From positions 1 to 38,820 of the forward strand of contig JBKGVF010000025.1 of assembly GCA_046462535.1 (NCBI GenBank): a DNA stretch of 38,820 nt, written 5' to 3'. The notes under the pieces are model-generated. The model worked only from the letters and a program-made list of their open reading frames with translations. It was not told the origin of the DNA and did not search any database. This DNA is from JAAZCI01 sp046462535 (GTDB lineage Bacteria; Pseudomonadota; Gammaproteobacteria; Cardiobacteriales; Wohlfahrtiimonadaceae). Made by a program: the position numbers and the translations under genes. This document shows positions 24,990 to 32,973 of this stretch, in pieces. Numbering within the stretch: the stretch's first letter is position 1; each line of letters starts with the position of its first letter.

Positions 24990-25799
24990 CTATGCTAGAT
25001 AATTGTTATAGAGAAAGAGAATTAAAACGATACTTAAAAAGCCCGCAAAAATCTGCCTAATCCGCTTAACAGGCAGAATGTAGACGAGTTTTGCTCCCAA
25101 AGGAGCAAAGAAAATACTCGTTAATGTTAATCCAACTAGCGCCGGCAGATAGATAAAACCCAAAGTATGATCTGGTGTTGAGGGATTCCCCCAGCCTGTA
25201 AAGAGTGAAGTTAACGCGCCCGCTAAGGCTAATAATGCACCCACCGCCGATGAGGTCGCAATAGCATTTTGCATTTTATGCCCTATTTTACTAAGCACTG
25301 GCACAATCATCACTCCTCCCCCAATTCCCACAAAGCTAGAGAGAAAACCAATAACCCCCCCTACACCTGTATAAGCTATTTTTGAAATTGGCGTAACAGA
25401 GTCAGCCTCCTTACGAGATGCGGTCCGTAACATATTATAGATGGTATAAAGAAGGAAAAGCGCAAACAGAAGTTGCAATATAGAATCATTAATCTGGCTC
25501 ACTAAGGTTCCACCAAATGAGACTCCTATAACCGAGCCAATTCCTAACAGGGCAACAATAGGCCACATCACTGTTTTACGCTTTTGGTGAGCAATAACCG
25601 ATGACAGGCTGGTAATCGCCACTACCGAAAAGGAGGTCCCCAATGCTACCTTCATGATAATATCATCGCTTGCTCCAATAATTTTAAGGAAGAAGTAGAC
25701 TGTTGGAACAACAACAGTCCCCCCTCCCACACCGAGCAAACCTGAAACAACTCCAATAATACTCCCTAATACCAAAAAGACTAATAGTTCGATACCCAT
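24990..25799 (-). CDS. TauE/SafE (TSUP) family membrane permease
   Basis: 269 residues, eight or so hydrophobic segments in two similar halves, each with the family's glycine-rich signature: GVVSGLLGVGGGTVVVP in the first and GFLSSFVGIGGGVMIVPVL in the second. TSUP proteins export sulfite, sulfoacetate or related organosulfur anions, or import some of them. No sulfur-metabolism gene is nearby, so the substrate is open. The start lies inside the end of the upstream hydrolase gene (19-base overlap), indicating co-translation. Confidence 0.88.
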   Translation of the reverse strand: MGIELLVFLVLGSIIGVVSGLLGVGGGTVVVPTVYFFLKIIGASDDIIMKVALGTSFSVVAITSLSSVIAHQKRKTVMWPIVALLGIGSVIGVSFGGTLVSQINDSILQLLFALFLLYTIYNMLRTASRKEADSVTPISKIAYTGVGGVIGFLSSFVGIGGGVMIVPVLSKIGHKMQNAIATSSAVGALLALAGALTSLFTGWGNPSTPDHTLGFIYLPALVGLTLTSIFFAPLGAKLVYILPVKRIRQIFAGFLSIVLILFLYNNYLA

Positions 25800-26572
25800 C
25801 GTTTTACCTGCTTTATACTCTCAATTAAATAACTTAGATCATCTTCCGTTGAGAGACGATGATCCCCATTTGGCCGTAGGCCCACCTCATAAATACTATT
25901 ACATTGTGCTGTAAGCTTAAGAATTAAGTCCAATGGAATGACCTCATCTTTCCGCCCGTAGATCACTTTAAAGGGCGCATCTAAAGTAAAGGGTGACTGC
26001 AAAAGCTGATACCCCATCGCCTCTTCAAGAAATGCACGATAGTAAGGCATTCCCGATTGCTCATACTCTGAGGCTCGATAGATGACTCCACTCTTCTCCA
26101 GCTCTCTCTGCTCTTCTTGAGTCAAACTCGGACGAATAAGCCTCTCTGTATAATCAACAGCAGGGGCGATTAAAATCCCTCCTGATAGCTGAAAGGGATA
26201 ACTCTTCTGCTCTAGGTACTTAGCTAAAAGTAGGGCGAGCCACCCCCCTAAGGAGGAGCCTATCAGAAGTAGCCTCGACTCTGTCACCAATGGTAAGAGT
26301 GCGATCGCCTCCTCTAGCCAGCGCTCAATTCCTCCTTGAGCAAAATCACCATCACTTGCTCCCGTACCAGAGTAATCAAAGCGGAGAAACTGATCGCCCG
26401 CTCTCTGTGCTTCTTTCGCGATGGCGGTCGCCTTCTCACCAAACATAGAAGAGCGATATCCATTCAGCCAAAGTATACTCCACGCATTAGTCCCAGTTGC
26501 GGGATCATTGCGATAGGCAATCGCGCGAGAAGCAATGCCTGAACCCACCGTAATCATCCCATCATGTTCCAT
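25781..26572 (-). CDS. Alpha/beta hydrolase
   Basis: 263 residues. The nucleophile elbow is IGSSLGGWLALL (Ser in G-S-S-L-G), the oxyanion side RFDYSGTGASDG, a late acid in YGRKDEVIPLD and the catalytic His in GDHRLST. This resembles the small palmitoyl-thioesterase/ABHD10-like or BEM46-like esterases; the substrate cannot be told. No signal peptide. Met1 (26572) or Met6 may be the start. It overlaps the TSUP permease gene by 19 bases, so the two are probably made together, although no functional link is known to me. Confidence 0.8.
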   Translation of the reverse strand: MEHDGMITVGSGIASRAIAYRNDPATGTNAWSILWLNGYRSSMFGEKATAIAKEAQRAGDQFLRFDYSGTGASDGDFAQGGIERWLEEAIALLPLVTESRLLLIGSSLGGWLALLLAKYLEQKSYPFQLSGGILIAPAVDYTERLIRPSLTQEEQRELEKSGVIYRASEYEQSGMPYYRAFLEEAMGYQLLQSPFTLDAPFKVIYGRKDEVIPLDLILKLTAQCNSIYEVGLRPNGDHRLSTEDDLSYLIESIKQVKRWVSNY

Positions 26573-26758
26573 TACTTTCCCCCCTTAGTTGATATCGAAG
26601 CTACCCCACTAACATATTCAAAATTTCATATATATGGTATCAGAGCACTCCCTTAGCCCCTAACAATCTCTTTTATCTCATCAATTAAAATTCTTAATCC
26701 CTAGGTCAGGCGAAGGGATGATCTATGAATCTAAGCTGAAATTGTTCATCAATTCCTC

Positions 26759-26764
26759 TATAAT
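26759..26764 (+). promoter_or_regulatory. Candidate -10 box of the aspS promoter
   Basis: TATAAT at 26759-26764 is a perfect -10 box, with a poor -35 upstream. The transcript would start near 26771 and carry a 65-base leader that includes a small imperfect hairpin (GCAGGCC-CTTT-GGCTGC). No T-box-like features are visible. Confidence 0.35.
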
Positions 26765-26835
26765 TAACCCCTTAAATTTAAATTTAGCGTTGCAGGCCCT
26801 TTGGCTGCTTTAACTGACATAAGAAGGATAAAAAT

Positions 26836-28620
26836 ATGCGATCACACTACTGTGGATTAGTGAATGAAGAACTGCTCGACCAAACCGTAACATTAGCGGG
26901 CTGGGTTCATCGCCGTCGAGATCATGGCGGAGTTATCTTTGTCGATCTTCGTGACCGTGAAGGGATGGTACAGGTTGTTATCGACCCAGAGGAGACCACT
27001 TCGGACTTTGCTCAAGCAGAGCGAATTCGTAATGAGTTTGTTATCCAAATCAAAGGATTGGTTCGTCATCGCCCCGAGGGGATGGAGAATCCTAATATCG
27101 TCTCCGGAAAAATTGAGGTGGTAGCTAAAGAGTTTACCATCATCAATAGTGCTGCAGCGCTCCCCTTTCAGCTAGGGGATGAGAAGACGTCAGAAGAGGT
27201 GCGCCTTAAGTATCGCTACCTCGACCTTCGTGACAATAAAATGCAGAAAAATATCCTGTTACGCTCAAAAGTAACACGCCTTATTCGCCAAATTATGGAT
27301 GAGCAAGGCTTTTTAGATATTGAGACCCCTTTCTTAACTAAAGCAACTCCAGAAGGGGCACGTGATTATCTAGTTCCTTCACGAATCCATCATGGTGAAT
27401 TCTTTGCTCTCCCACAAAGTCCACAACTCTTTAAGCAGCTCTTAATGATGAGTGGTTTTGATCGCTACTACCAGATCGTTCGCTGCTTCCGAGATGAGGA
27501 TCTACGCGCTGATCGTCAGCCCGAATTCACACAGTTAGATATTGAGACCTCCTTCCTCTCAGCCGATGAGATTATGGATATCGCAGAAAAGATGTTTCGT
27601 CATATCTTCAAAGAGGGGATCGGGGTTGAATTTGAGGGTGAAATTCCTCGAATGAGCTACGCTGAGGCGATGGCGCGCTTTGGCTCTGACCGTCCTGATC
27701 TGCGTATTCCATTAGAGTTTACCGATGTCACCGAGATCATGAAATCAGCAGAGTTTAAGGTCTTCAGTTCCGCTGCTAATATGGAAAATGGCCGAGTAGT
27801 CGCACTCAATGTTCCTGATAGCTCAGATAAACTCACCCGCCGCAACATCGATGACTATACAAAATATGTTAGCCGTTATGGCGCAAAGGGCTTAGCCTAT
27901 ATCCGCGTTAATGAGATAGCGAAAGGGCGTGAAGGCTTGCAATCCCCTATTGTTAAGTTTCTTGATGATGCCACATTAACTGCCCTTTTAGAGGCGACAG
28001 AGGCGAAGGATAATGACCTACTCTTCTTTGGTGCCGATAGTGAAAAGATTGTTAATGATGCCATTGGTGCACTGCGCGTTCAGCTTGGAAAAGATCTCAA
28101 TCTCTACACCACACAGTGGGCGCCAATGTGGGTTGTGGATTTCCCCATGTTTGAGTATGACGAGGATGAGAAGCGATACGTATCTGTTCATCACCCCTTC
28201 ACCTCACCAAAGGAGGGAATTGAGTCCTTAAAAGAGCCTGCAACTGCTATTGCCAATGCTTATGATCTGGTTCTCAATGGAACTGAGCTTGGAGGAGGCT
28301 CAATCCGAATCTACAACTATGAGATGCAAAAAGAGGTCTTTAAGCTCTTAGGTATCAATGAAGAGGAGGCAGAAGAGAAATTTGGTTTCCTACTCGATGC
28401 CCTCAAGTATGGTGCACCTCCCCATGGGGGAATCGCCTTTGGGCTCGATCGCTTAATAATGTTAATGGCCGGTGCCAACTCGATTCGCGATGTGATGGCC
28501 TTCCCTAAGACTCAGACAGCATCCTGCTTGATGACCGATGCTCCTGCAGCCATTACAGAGGAGCAGCTAACCGAACTTCATCTTGCAATCCTACCTAATG
28601 AGAAAGAGGCGCAAGAGTAG
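26836..28620 (+). CDS. aspS: Aspartyl-tRNA synthetase
   Basis: Bacterial-type AspRS of 594 residues (E. coli 590). N-terminal anticodon-binding OB fold with LAGWVHRRRDHGGVIFVDLRD, class II motif 1/2 area with LDIETPFLTKATPEGARDYLVP and RCFRDEDLRADRQPEFTQLD, the GAD insertion in the middle, and motif 3 GGIAFGLDRL. Attaches aspartate to tRNA-Asp. AGAAGGA precedes the ATG by 7 bases. A strong terminator follows. Motif runs are split as separate pieces of the protein. Confidence 0.97.
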   Translation: MRSHYCGLVNEELLDQTVTLAGWVHRRRDHGGVIFVDLRDREGMVQVVIDPEETTSDFAQAERIRNEFVIQIKGLVRHRPEGMENPNIVSGKIEVVAKEFTIINSAAALPFQLGDEKTSEEVRLKYRYLDLRDNKMQKNILLRSKVTRLIRQIMDEQGFLDIETPFLTKATPEGARDYLVPSRIHHGEFFALPQSPQLFKQLLMMSGFDRYYQIVRCFRDEDLRADRQPEFTQLDIETSFLSADEIMDIAEKMFRHIFKEGIGVEFEGEIPRMSYAEAMARFGSDRPDLRIPLEFTDVTEIMKSAEFKVFSSAANMENGRVVALNVPDSSDKLTRRNIDDYTKYVSRYGAKGLAYIRVNEIAKGREGLQSPIVKFLDDATLTALLEATEAKDNDLLFFGADSEKIVNDAIGALRVQLGKDLNLYTTQWAPMWVVDFPMFEYDEDEKRYVSVHHPFTSPKEGIESLKEPATAIANAYDLVLNGTELGGGSIRIYNYEMQKEVFKLLGINEEEAEEKFGFLLDALKYGAPPHGGIAFGLDRLIMLMAGANSIRDVMAFPKTQTASCLMTDAPAAITEEQLTELHLAILPNEKEAQE

Positions 28621-28653
28621 ATCGCACCCCGATATAAATTAAGTTATGATTGG

Positions 28654-28688
28654 AAGAGCCTATCTCACTGTGAGATAGGCTCTTTTTT
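28654..28688 (+). terminator. Intrinsic terminator after aspS
   Basis: A perfect 14-bp stem (AAGAGCCTATCTCA at 28654-28667 with its complement at 28671-28684), a 3-base loop and a T-run to 28688. It shares the 13-mer AAGAGCCTATCTC with the ridA/acrB terminator. Confidence 0.92.
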
Positions 28689-28710
28689 AAGTAAGGTAGA
28701 TAAAATTATT

Positions 28711-29658
28711 ATGAATATATCCCCCCAACAACGCCTGCGCTTAGCTGTCTTAATTGATGCTGATAATGCTCAAGCAAGTCGCATATCAAACATTCTTGAT
28801 GAGATAGCTAAATATGGAGTCGCCTCCGTTAAGCGAATCTACGCCGATTGGACTCAACCTCAAGCTAACAGCTGGAAAGGGCTCTTGCTCGATCACTCTC
28901 TTCAACCGATTCAGCAATTTGGTTATACCACCGGCAAAAATGCTACTGATAGCGCGATGATCATCGATGCCATGGATCTGCTCTACACCCGCAACTTTGA
29001 TGGCTTCTGTATTGTCTCTAGTGATAGCGACTTTACTCGACTGGCTGCTCGCATCCGTGAAGAGGGGCTCTTAGTCTATGGCTTTGGAGAGCAGAAGACC
29101 CCTCGCCCCTTTATCCGCTCGTGTGATCGCTTCACCTATGTTGAGATCCTTGACGATGCAAGTGAGTCATCTGTCGCTGAAGAGGATAACACCGATCGTG
29201 AGCATGAGCTTCTACTCCTCTTCGAGAAAGCATTCGACTCTTTAGATAACAATGAAGAGTGGATAAATCTTGGTCTCTTTGGTTCGCTACTTTCTCAAAT
29301 TCAGCCTGACTTCGATCCTCGAAATTATGGTTTCCGTCAACTAAATAAGTTAATTGGTAACTACCCTGATAGTGTTGAGATCAAGCGAGGAAAAGGTAAT
29401 GGTTACATGATTCGTCGCGTTAAAGCCAGTCACGCCCGTCTAGTGGAGATTATCAACTGTGCTATTGAGAGTCTAGGCGAGAAGCAAGGTGCCTGGATTA
29501 ATATCTCCCGAGTTGGCTCTGCACTCTCTAAAATAGAACCCAACTTCAGCCCAAGTCAATATGGCTTTAATCAGCTAAGTCGCCTTCTCTCCTCCCTTCA
29601 GCGTGACTTTGAGGTAAAACGGCATGAGCGCCAATATCTGATTCGCCCACGCGCATGA
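28711..29658 (+). CDS. NYN-domain (PIN-like) nuclease with two C-terminal LOTUS/OST-HTH domains
   Basis: 315 residues in three parts. An NYN/LabA-type domain (about 10-145) has acidic residues in VLIDADNAQ (D16, D18), in TDSAMIIDAMD (D80, D86) and in VSSDSDFTRLA (D105, D107), the set expected for a metal-dependent RNase. Two LOTUS (OST-HTH) repeats follow (about 165-237 and 243-313); both contain WIN, then G-S-x-L-S-x-I-x-P-x-F, a YGF and an -x-Q-L- helix. LOTUS domains bind RNA or G-quadruplex RNA. The gene starts 23 bases after the aspS terminator with only a weak ribosome site. Function unknown; RNA turnover is the inference. Confidence 0.85.
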   Translation: MNISPQQRLRLAVLIDADNAQASRISNILDEIAKYGVASVKRIYADWTQPQANSWKGLLLDHSLQPIQQFGYTTGKNATDSAMIIDAMDLLYTRNFDGFCIVSSDSDFTRLAARIREEGLLVYGFGEQKTPRPFIRSCDRFTYVEILDDASESSVAEEDNTDREHELLLLFEKAFDSLDNNEEWINLGLFGSLLSQIQPDFDPRNYGFRQLNKLIGNYPDSVEIKRGKGNGYMIRRVKASHARLVEIINCAIESLGEKQGAWINISRVGSALSKIEPNFSPSQYGFNQLSRLLSSLQRDFEVKRHERQYLIRPRA

Positions 29659-29673
29659 GGTTAATTAGGTTAA

Positions 29674-29703
29674 TTGCCGAAAAGAATCTCCCTTTGCTAT
29701 AAT
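29674..29703 (+). promoter_or_regulatory. erpA promoter
   Basis: TTGCCG (29674-29679), an 18-base spacer and a perfect TATAAT (29698-29703) preceded by TGC, an extended -10. Transcription would begin near 29710, 52 bases before erpA. Confidence 0.6.
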
Positions 29704-29761
29704 GAGAAGAGTTATCAGTTGAGATGGATCAAAAAACGATCAAACAGAAGGAGATGTGGTT

Positions 29762-30106
29762 ATGGCAACAATGGAAGAAGTAGGAATCAATTTTACCGAC
29801 TCTGCAGCACTTAAAGTTAAGGGCCTCATTGAAGGGGAAGAGAATAGTGATCTTAAACTTCGTGTCTATATCCAAGGGGGCGGCTGCTCTGGATTCCAAT
29901 ACGGATTTAGCTTTGCCGAAAGCATTGAAGAGGGTGATGTCTCCGTTGAAAATCAAGGAGTCACTCTGCTTATTGATCCCCTTAGCTATCAATACTTAAT
30001 GGGAGCAGAGATCGACTATGTTAACGATCTTCAAGGAGAGCAGTTTGTGATCCGCAACCCTAATGCCACAACAACCTGTGGTTGTGGAAACTCATTTAGC
30101 GCATAA
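29762..30106 (+). CDS. erpA: Iron-sulfur cluster insertion protein ErpA
   Basis: A-type Fe-S carrier. The three cluster cysteines are C42 (GGGCSGFQYGF), C106 and C108 (TTCGCGNSFSA). It passes [4Fe-4S] or [2Fe-2S] clusters to apo-enzymes such as IspG/H. The frame also allows a GTG at 29756, but the ATG at 29762 has AAGGAG 8 bases upstream and gives 114 residues, the E. coli length. Its promoter and terminator mark it as a single-gene unit. Confidence 0.95.
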   Translation: MATMEEVGINFTDSAALKVKGLIEGEENSDLKLRVYIQGGGCSGFQYGFSFAESIEEGDVSVENQGVTLLIDPLSYQYLMGAEIDYVNDLQGEQFVIRNPNATTTCGCGNSFSA

Positions 30107-30137
30107 AAGAGAGCATGTAGAGCAGATAAGTCAGTAT

Positions 30138-30180
30138 AAAATCCTTTAGATGATGCTCAATCTCTAAAGGATTTTCTTTT
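30138..30180 (+). terminator. Intrinsic terminator after erpA
   Basis: AAAATCCTTTAGA (30138-30150) pairs with TCTAAAGGATTTT (30163-30175), a 13-bp stem with a 12-base loop, followed by CTTTTTC. It lies 31 bases after the erpA stop. Confidence 0.85.
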
Positions 30181-30339
30181 TCTATCTAATAAGCCAACAA
30201 TATATCGCTATTGCCTTTAATTTATTGGTGATAAGATAGATTTTTGAAGAGGATAGAGTGCTTTATACCACAGCGTTATGCGCCTACCTCTTACCTATCT
30301 CACAGTAATAAAGTTACTATGCCGACTAAGGATTAAACT

Positions 30340-31260
30340 ATGTTATCAAGTATTATCGGGAGTTTTTTTCTACTTATCTTAGGGGCTGTTATTCTACTTA
30401 TCTTTATGGGCGTTAAGATGGTCCCTCAAGGTGAAGAGTATACTGTCGAACGTTTTGGCCGCTATAAAGCTACCTTAACACCAGGGATCTCTTTTATTAT
30501 CCCCTTCTTTGATCGGATTGGGAAAAAGATTAATATGATGGAGCAGGTGATGGATGTTCCCTCGCAAGGGGTAATTACCCGTGACAATGCGATGGTGCGA
30601 GTCGACGGAGTCGTCTTTTTCCAAATAACTGATGCCGCACGTGCGGCTTACGCTGTCTCCGATCTAACTCTCTCGGTTCTAAATCTTACCATGACCAACA
30701 TTCGTACTGTGATGGGATCGATGGATCTCGATGAGCTGCTCTCAAAACGGGATGAGATTAATGCTAATCTCCTCTCGGTAGTGGATCATGCCACCGCCCC
30801 ATGGGGAGTAAAGATCACCCGTATCGAAATTAAAGATATTGAACCTCCTCGTGATCTGGTAGACTCCATGGCAAAACAGATGAAAGCAGAGCGTGAAAAG
30901 CGCGCTTTAGTCTTGGAAGCTCAAGGCGTTCGTGAAGCAGAGATTCTACAGGCTGAAGGTAAAAAACAGGCTGCCATTTTAGAAGCTGAAGGGGAGAAAC
31001 AAGCCGCACTCTTAGAGGCTGAGGCCCGTGAGCGACTTGCTGAAGCAGAAGCACGAGCCACCGCTATGGTCTCTGATGCTATTCGGGAGGGTGATATTCA
31101 AGCTATTAACTACTTTGTTGCCCAGCAGTATGTCGAAGCGTTTAGCAAAATTACTGAAAGTGGTAATGAGAAGCTGATCATGATGCCGATGGAAACAAGT
31201 GGTATTATCGGTTCGCTTGCTGGCATCTCGGAGTTAATGAAGCAGACAAAGAGTGACTAA
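30340..31260 (+). CDS. SPFH/band 7 protein, slipin/QmcA-like
   Basis: 306 residues. One N-terminal membrane helix (about 3-25), the band 7 domain starting VPQGEEYTVERFGRYKATLTPG, and a helical tail of alanine/glutamate-rich repeats (ILQAEGKKQAAILEAEGEKQ and similar, about 205-245) forming a coiled coil. Such proteins build large ring or cage oligomers on the membrane and regulate FtsH-type proteases or membrane order. TAAGGATT is 8 bases upstream of the ATG. The NfeD gene follows after 16 bases, the usual slipin-NfeD pairing. First gene of a four-gene unit. Confidence 0.9.
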   Translation: MLSSIIGSFFLLILGAVILLIFMGVKMVPQGEEYTVERFGRYKATLTPGISFIIPFFDRIGKKINMMEQVMDVPSQGVITRDNAMVRVDGVVFFQITDAARAAYAVSDLTLSVLNLTMTNIRTVMGSMDLDELLSKRDEINANLLSVVDHATAPWGVKITRIEIKDIEPPRDLVDSMAKQMKAEREKRALVLEAQGVREAEILQAEGKKQAAILEAEGEKQAALLEAEARERLAEAEARATAMVSDAIREGDIQAINYFVAQQYVEAFSKITESGNEKLIMMPMETSGIIGSLAGISELMKQTKSD

Positions 31261-31276
31261 ATAAACCAACATATCT

Positions 31277-31750
31277 ATGATTAGTACAGACCTTATCAAT
31301 TATCCGGTACTCTCTTGGAGTGCCTTAGGTATCATTTTAATGGCTTTGGAGATGCTCATCCCTGGGGTCTATATCATTTGGTTTGGTATTGCCGCACTTT
31401 TGCTCAGTATCACCCTCTGGCTTATTCCACTAGCCTTTGAGTTTCAAATCGCTCTTTTTGCCCTCTATTCGATTGGCTCTGTGCTAGTAGGTATTCGTGT
31501 CTATCGAAAAGGCCGAGCAAATATCGACTCAGGTGAGTTAAATCAGGTGCGAGGAACTGAATATATTGGTCATACCTTAACACTTCAAGAACCAATCACC
31601 AATGGGACAGGACGCATTCCTTTGGGCGATAGTAGCTGGGGCATTATCGGTGAAAACTGCCCTGCAGGCACTACCATTACTATTATTGCAGTAACTGGTA
31701 ACGCGTTACGCTACAGGATAGAATCGCTTCCAAAAGAAGAGCAGCACTAA
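31277..31750 (+). CDS. NfeD-family membrane protein (short form)
   Basis: 157 residues: two to three membrane segments in the first 75 (SALGIILMALEMLIPGVYII, WFGIAALLLSITLWLIPL and IALFALYSIGSVLVGIRV), then a soluble OB-fold of about 65 residues with GRIPLGDSSWGIIGENCPAG. It lacks the ClpP-like protease part of long NfeD. It partners the upstream slipin in membrane assemblies. Fourteen bases precede the next gene. Confidence 0.88.
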   Translation: MISTDLINYPVLSWSALGIILMALEMLIPGVYIIWFGIAALLLSITLWLIPLAFEFQIALFALYSIGSVLVGIRVYRKGRANIDSGELNQVRGTEYIGHTLTLQEPITNGTGRIPLGDSSWGIIGENCPAGTTITIIAVTGNALRYRIESLPKEEQH

Positions 31751-31764
31751 GAGAGGAGCTATTG

Positions 31765-32970
31765 ATGGGTAATAATCAACACACTGTTGAACGCTTGGCC
31801 CAAAACCAAGCGTTTTTTCCTTCTCAACTAGGCATCACTTCTGAGCAATTTCGCCTTCTACTGATCGGATGGTTGTTACTAATTGCTCTAATGACAGCAT
31901 TCGGTGCTGGTACACTCTTAAATGATCCGATCCACCCCCTTTATCTATTACTTAGTAGCACATTTCTCCCTCTGCTCTTACTACTATTTATGCTGCTTGG
32001 AGGCACTTCTCTTCTAGGATCTCTACTCCTCACCCTTACCCAAAACATCGGTCACACCCCCTTACAACACACTCCTTACAAAATTGGTAGTAAGCGCCCC
32101 CTTCTCACCGTTGCTAATCTTGTGGGGCATCTCTCATGGCTTGTGATCTTTACCATCCTTCTCGGAACTCTCTTTATCAAGTTTTCACTTCAGCACTACC
32201 AATTCTATCTAAGCAGCACCCTCTTTGCGCAAGGAGCAGAACTCTACCCTCTACTCTTTTCCCTCATCGATACACTGCCAAAACTCCTTCATCTTCCTAC
32301 TATCACGCCAGAACTTTTAGAGAAGACACTCAATAACAGCCCTAATCTACTTCTCAATGATGCTGAGCGGGCAGAATGGGCCCGTTGGCTCCTCTCTTCA
32401 ATCACTCTGTATGGCTGGCTTCCCCGCAGCATAATGGTGCTGTATAGTCTCTATCAACTTAAGAGACTACAGAGAGAGTATACTCCCAAAATCCATATGG
32501 AATCGCGTATTATCAGCGATGCTCAACGCCCTTCAGTGGTACGTCAAAAGGGGAAGAGCATCAAAAATGGGGCGCAGCAGTATTATGTTGCACTCGACTT
32601 TCTACCTGAACGCTTCCCTCTCCATCAGTTTCCACTTCAATACCTTAATGATCGCCAATCCTTTAAATCATTTCAGCTGCAGATAGCGCGGCGACCAGCG
32701 GCGATACTTCACCTCTTTATAGACCGAACTCAGACCCCTGATCGTAGTCTACTGCGTCGACTTGCAACATTAATGGACCATGCAGAGCGGTGCTATATTG
32801 CTGTGACACTTCCTCGTAACGAATCATCAACACCCGAACGAGATCAACAATGGCGAGATCTTATAACCCCACTACTACAGAGAGGGGAGCACCTCACCTT
32901 CTATACTGATGATCTATCAGCCATTATAAATCTGGGGCGTACAGATGATAATAGGAGTAATAAGGAGTAG
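31765..32970 (+). CDS. DUF2868-like polytopic membrane protein
   Basis: 401 residues from the ATG at 31765; a TTG three bases earlier is also in frame, but GAGGAG is well spaced (6 bases) for the ATG. Hydrophobic segments lie at about 31-52, 59-90 and 115-137, with another near 210, leaving cytoplasmic or periplasmic loops and a polar C-terminal 180 residues with IARRPAAILHLFIDRTQTPD. This fits DUF2868 proteins, which often sit directly before a DUF3482 GTPase, as here (3-base gap). Function unknown. The family name is from memory and not searched. Confidence 0.7.
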   Translation: MGNNQHTVERLAQNQAFFPSQLGITSEQFRLLLIGWLLLIALMTAFGAGTLLNDPIHPLYLLLSSTFLPLLLLLFMLLGGTSLLGSLLLTLTQNIGHTPLQHTPYKIGSKRPLLTVANLVGHLSWLVIFTILLGTLFIKFSLQHYQFYLSSTLFAQGAELYPLLFSLIDTLPKLLHLPTITPELLEKTLNNSPNLLLNDAERAEWARWLLSSITLYGWLPRSIMVLYSLYQLKRLQREYTPKIHMESRIISDAQRPSVVRQKGKSIKNGAQQYYVALDFLPERFPLHQFPLQYLNDRQSFKSFQLQIARRPAAILHLFIDRTQTPDRSLLRRLATLMDHAERCYIAVTLPRNESSTPERDQQWRDLITPLLQRGEHLTFYTDDLSAIINLGRTDDNRSNKE

Positions 32971-32973
32971 ATT

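Noticed and set aside
26573..26835. Riboswitch or T-box leader upstream of aspS
   Set aside because: Only a small imperfect hairpin is visible; no specifier loop, antiterminator or terminator pair.
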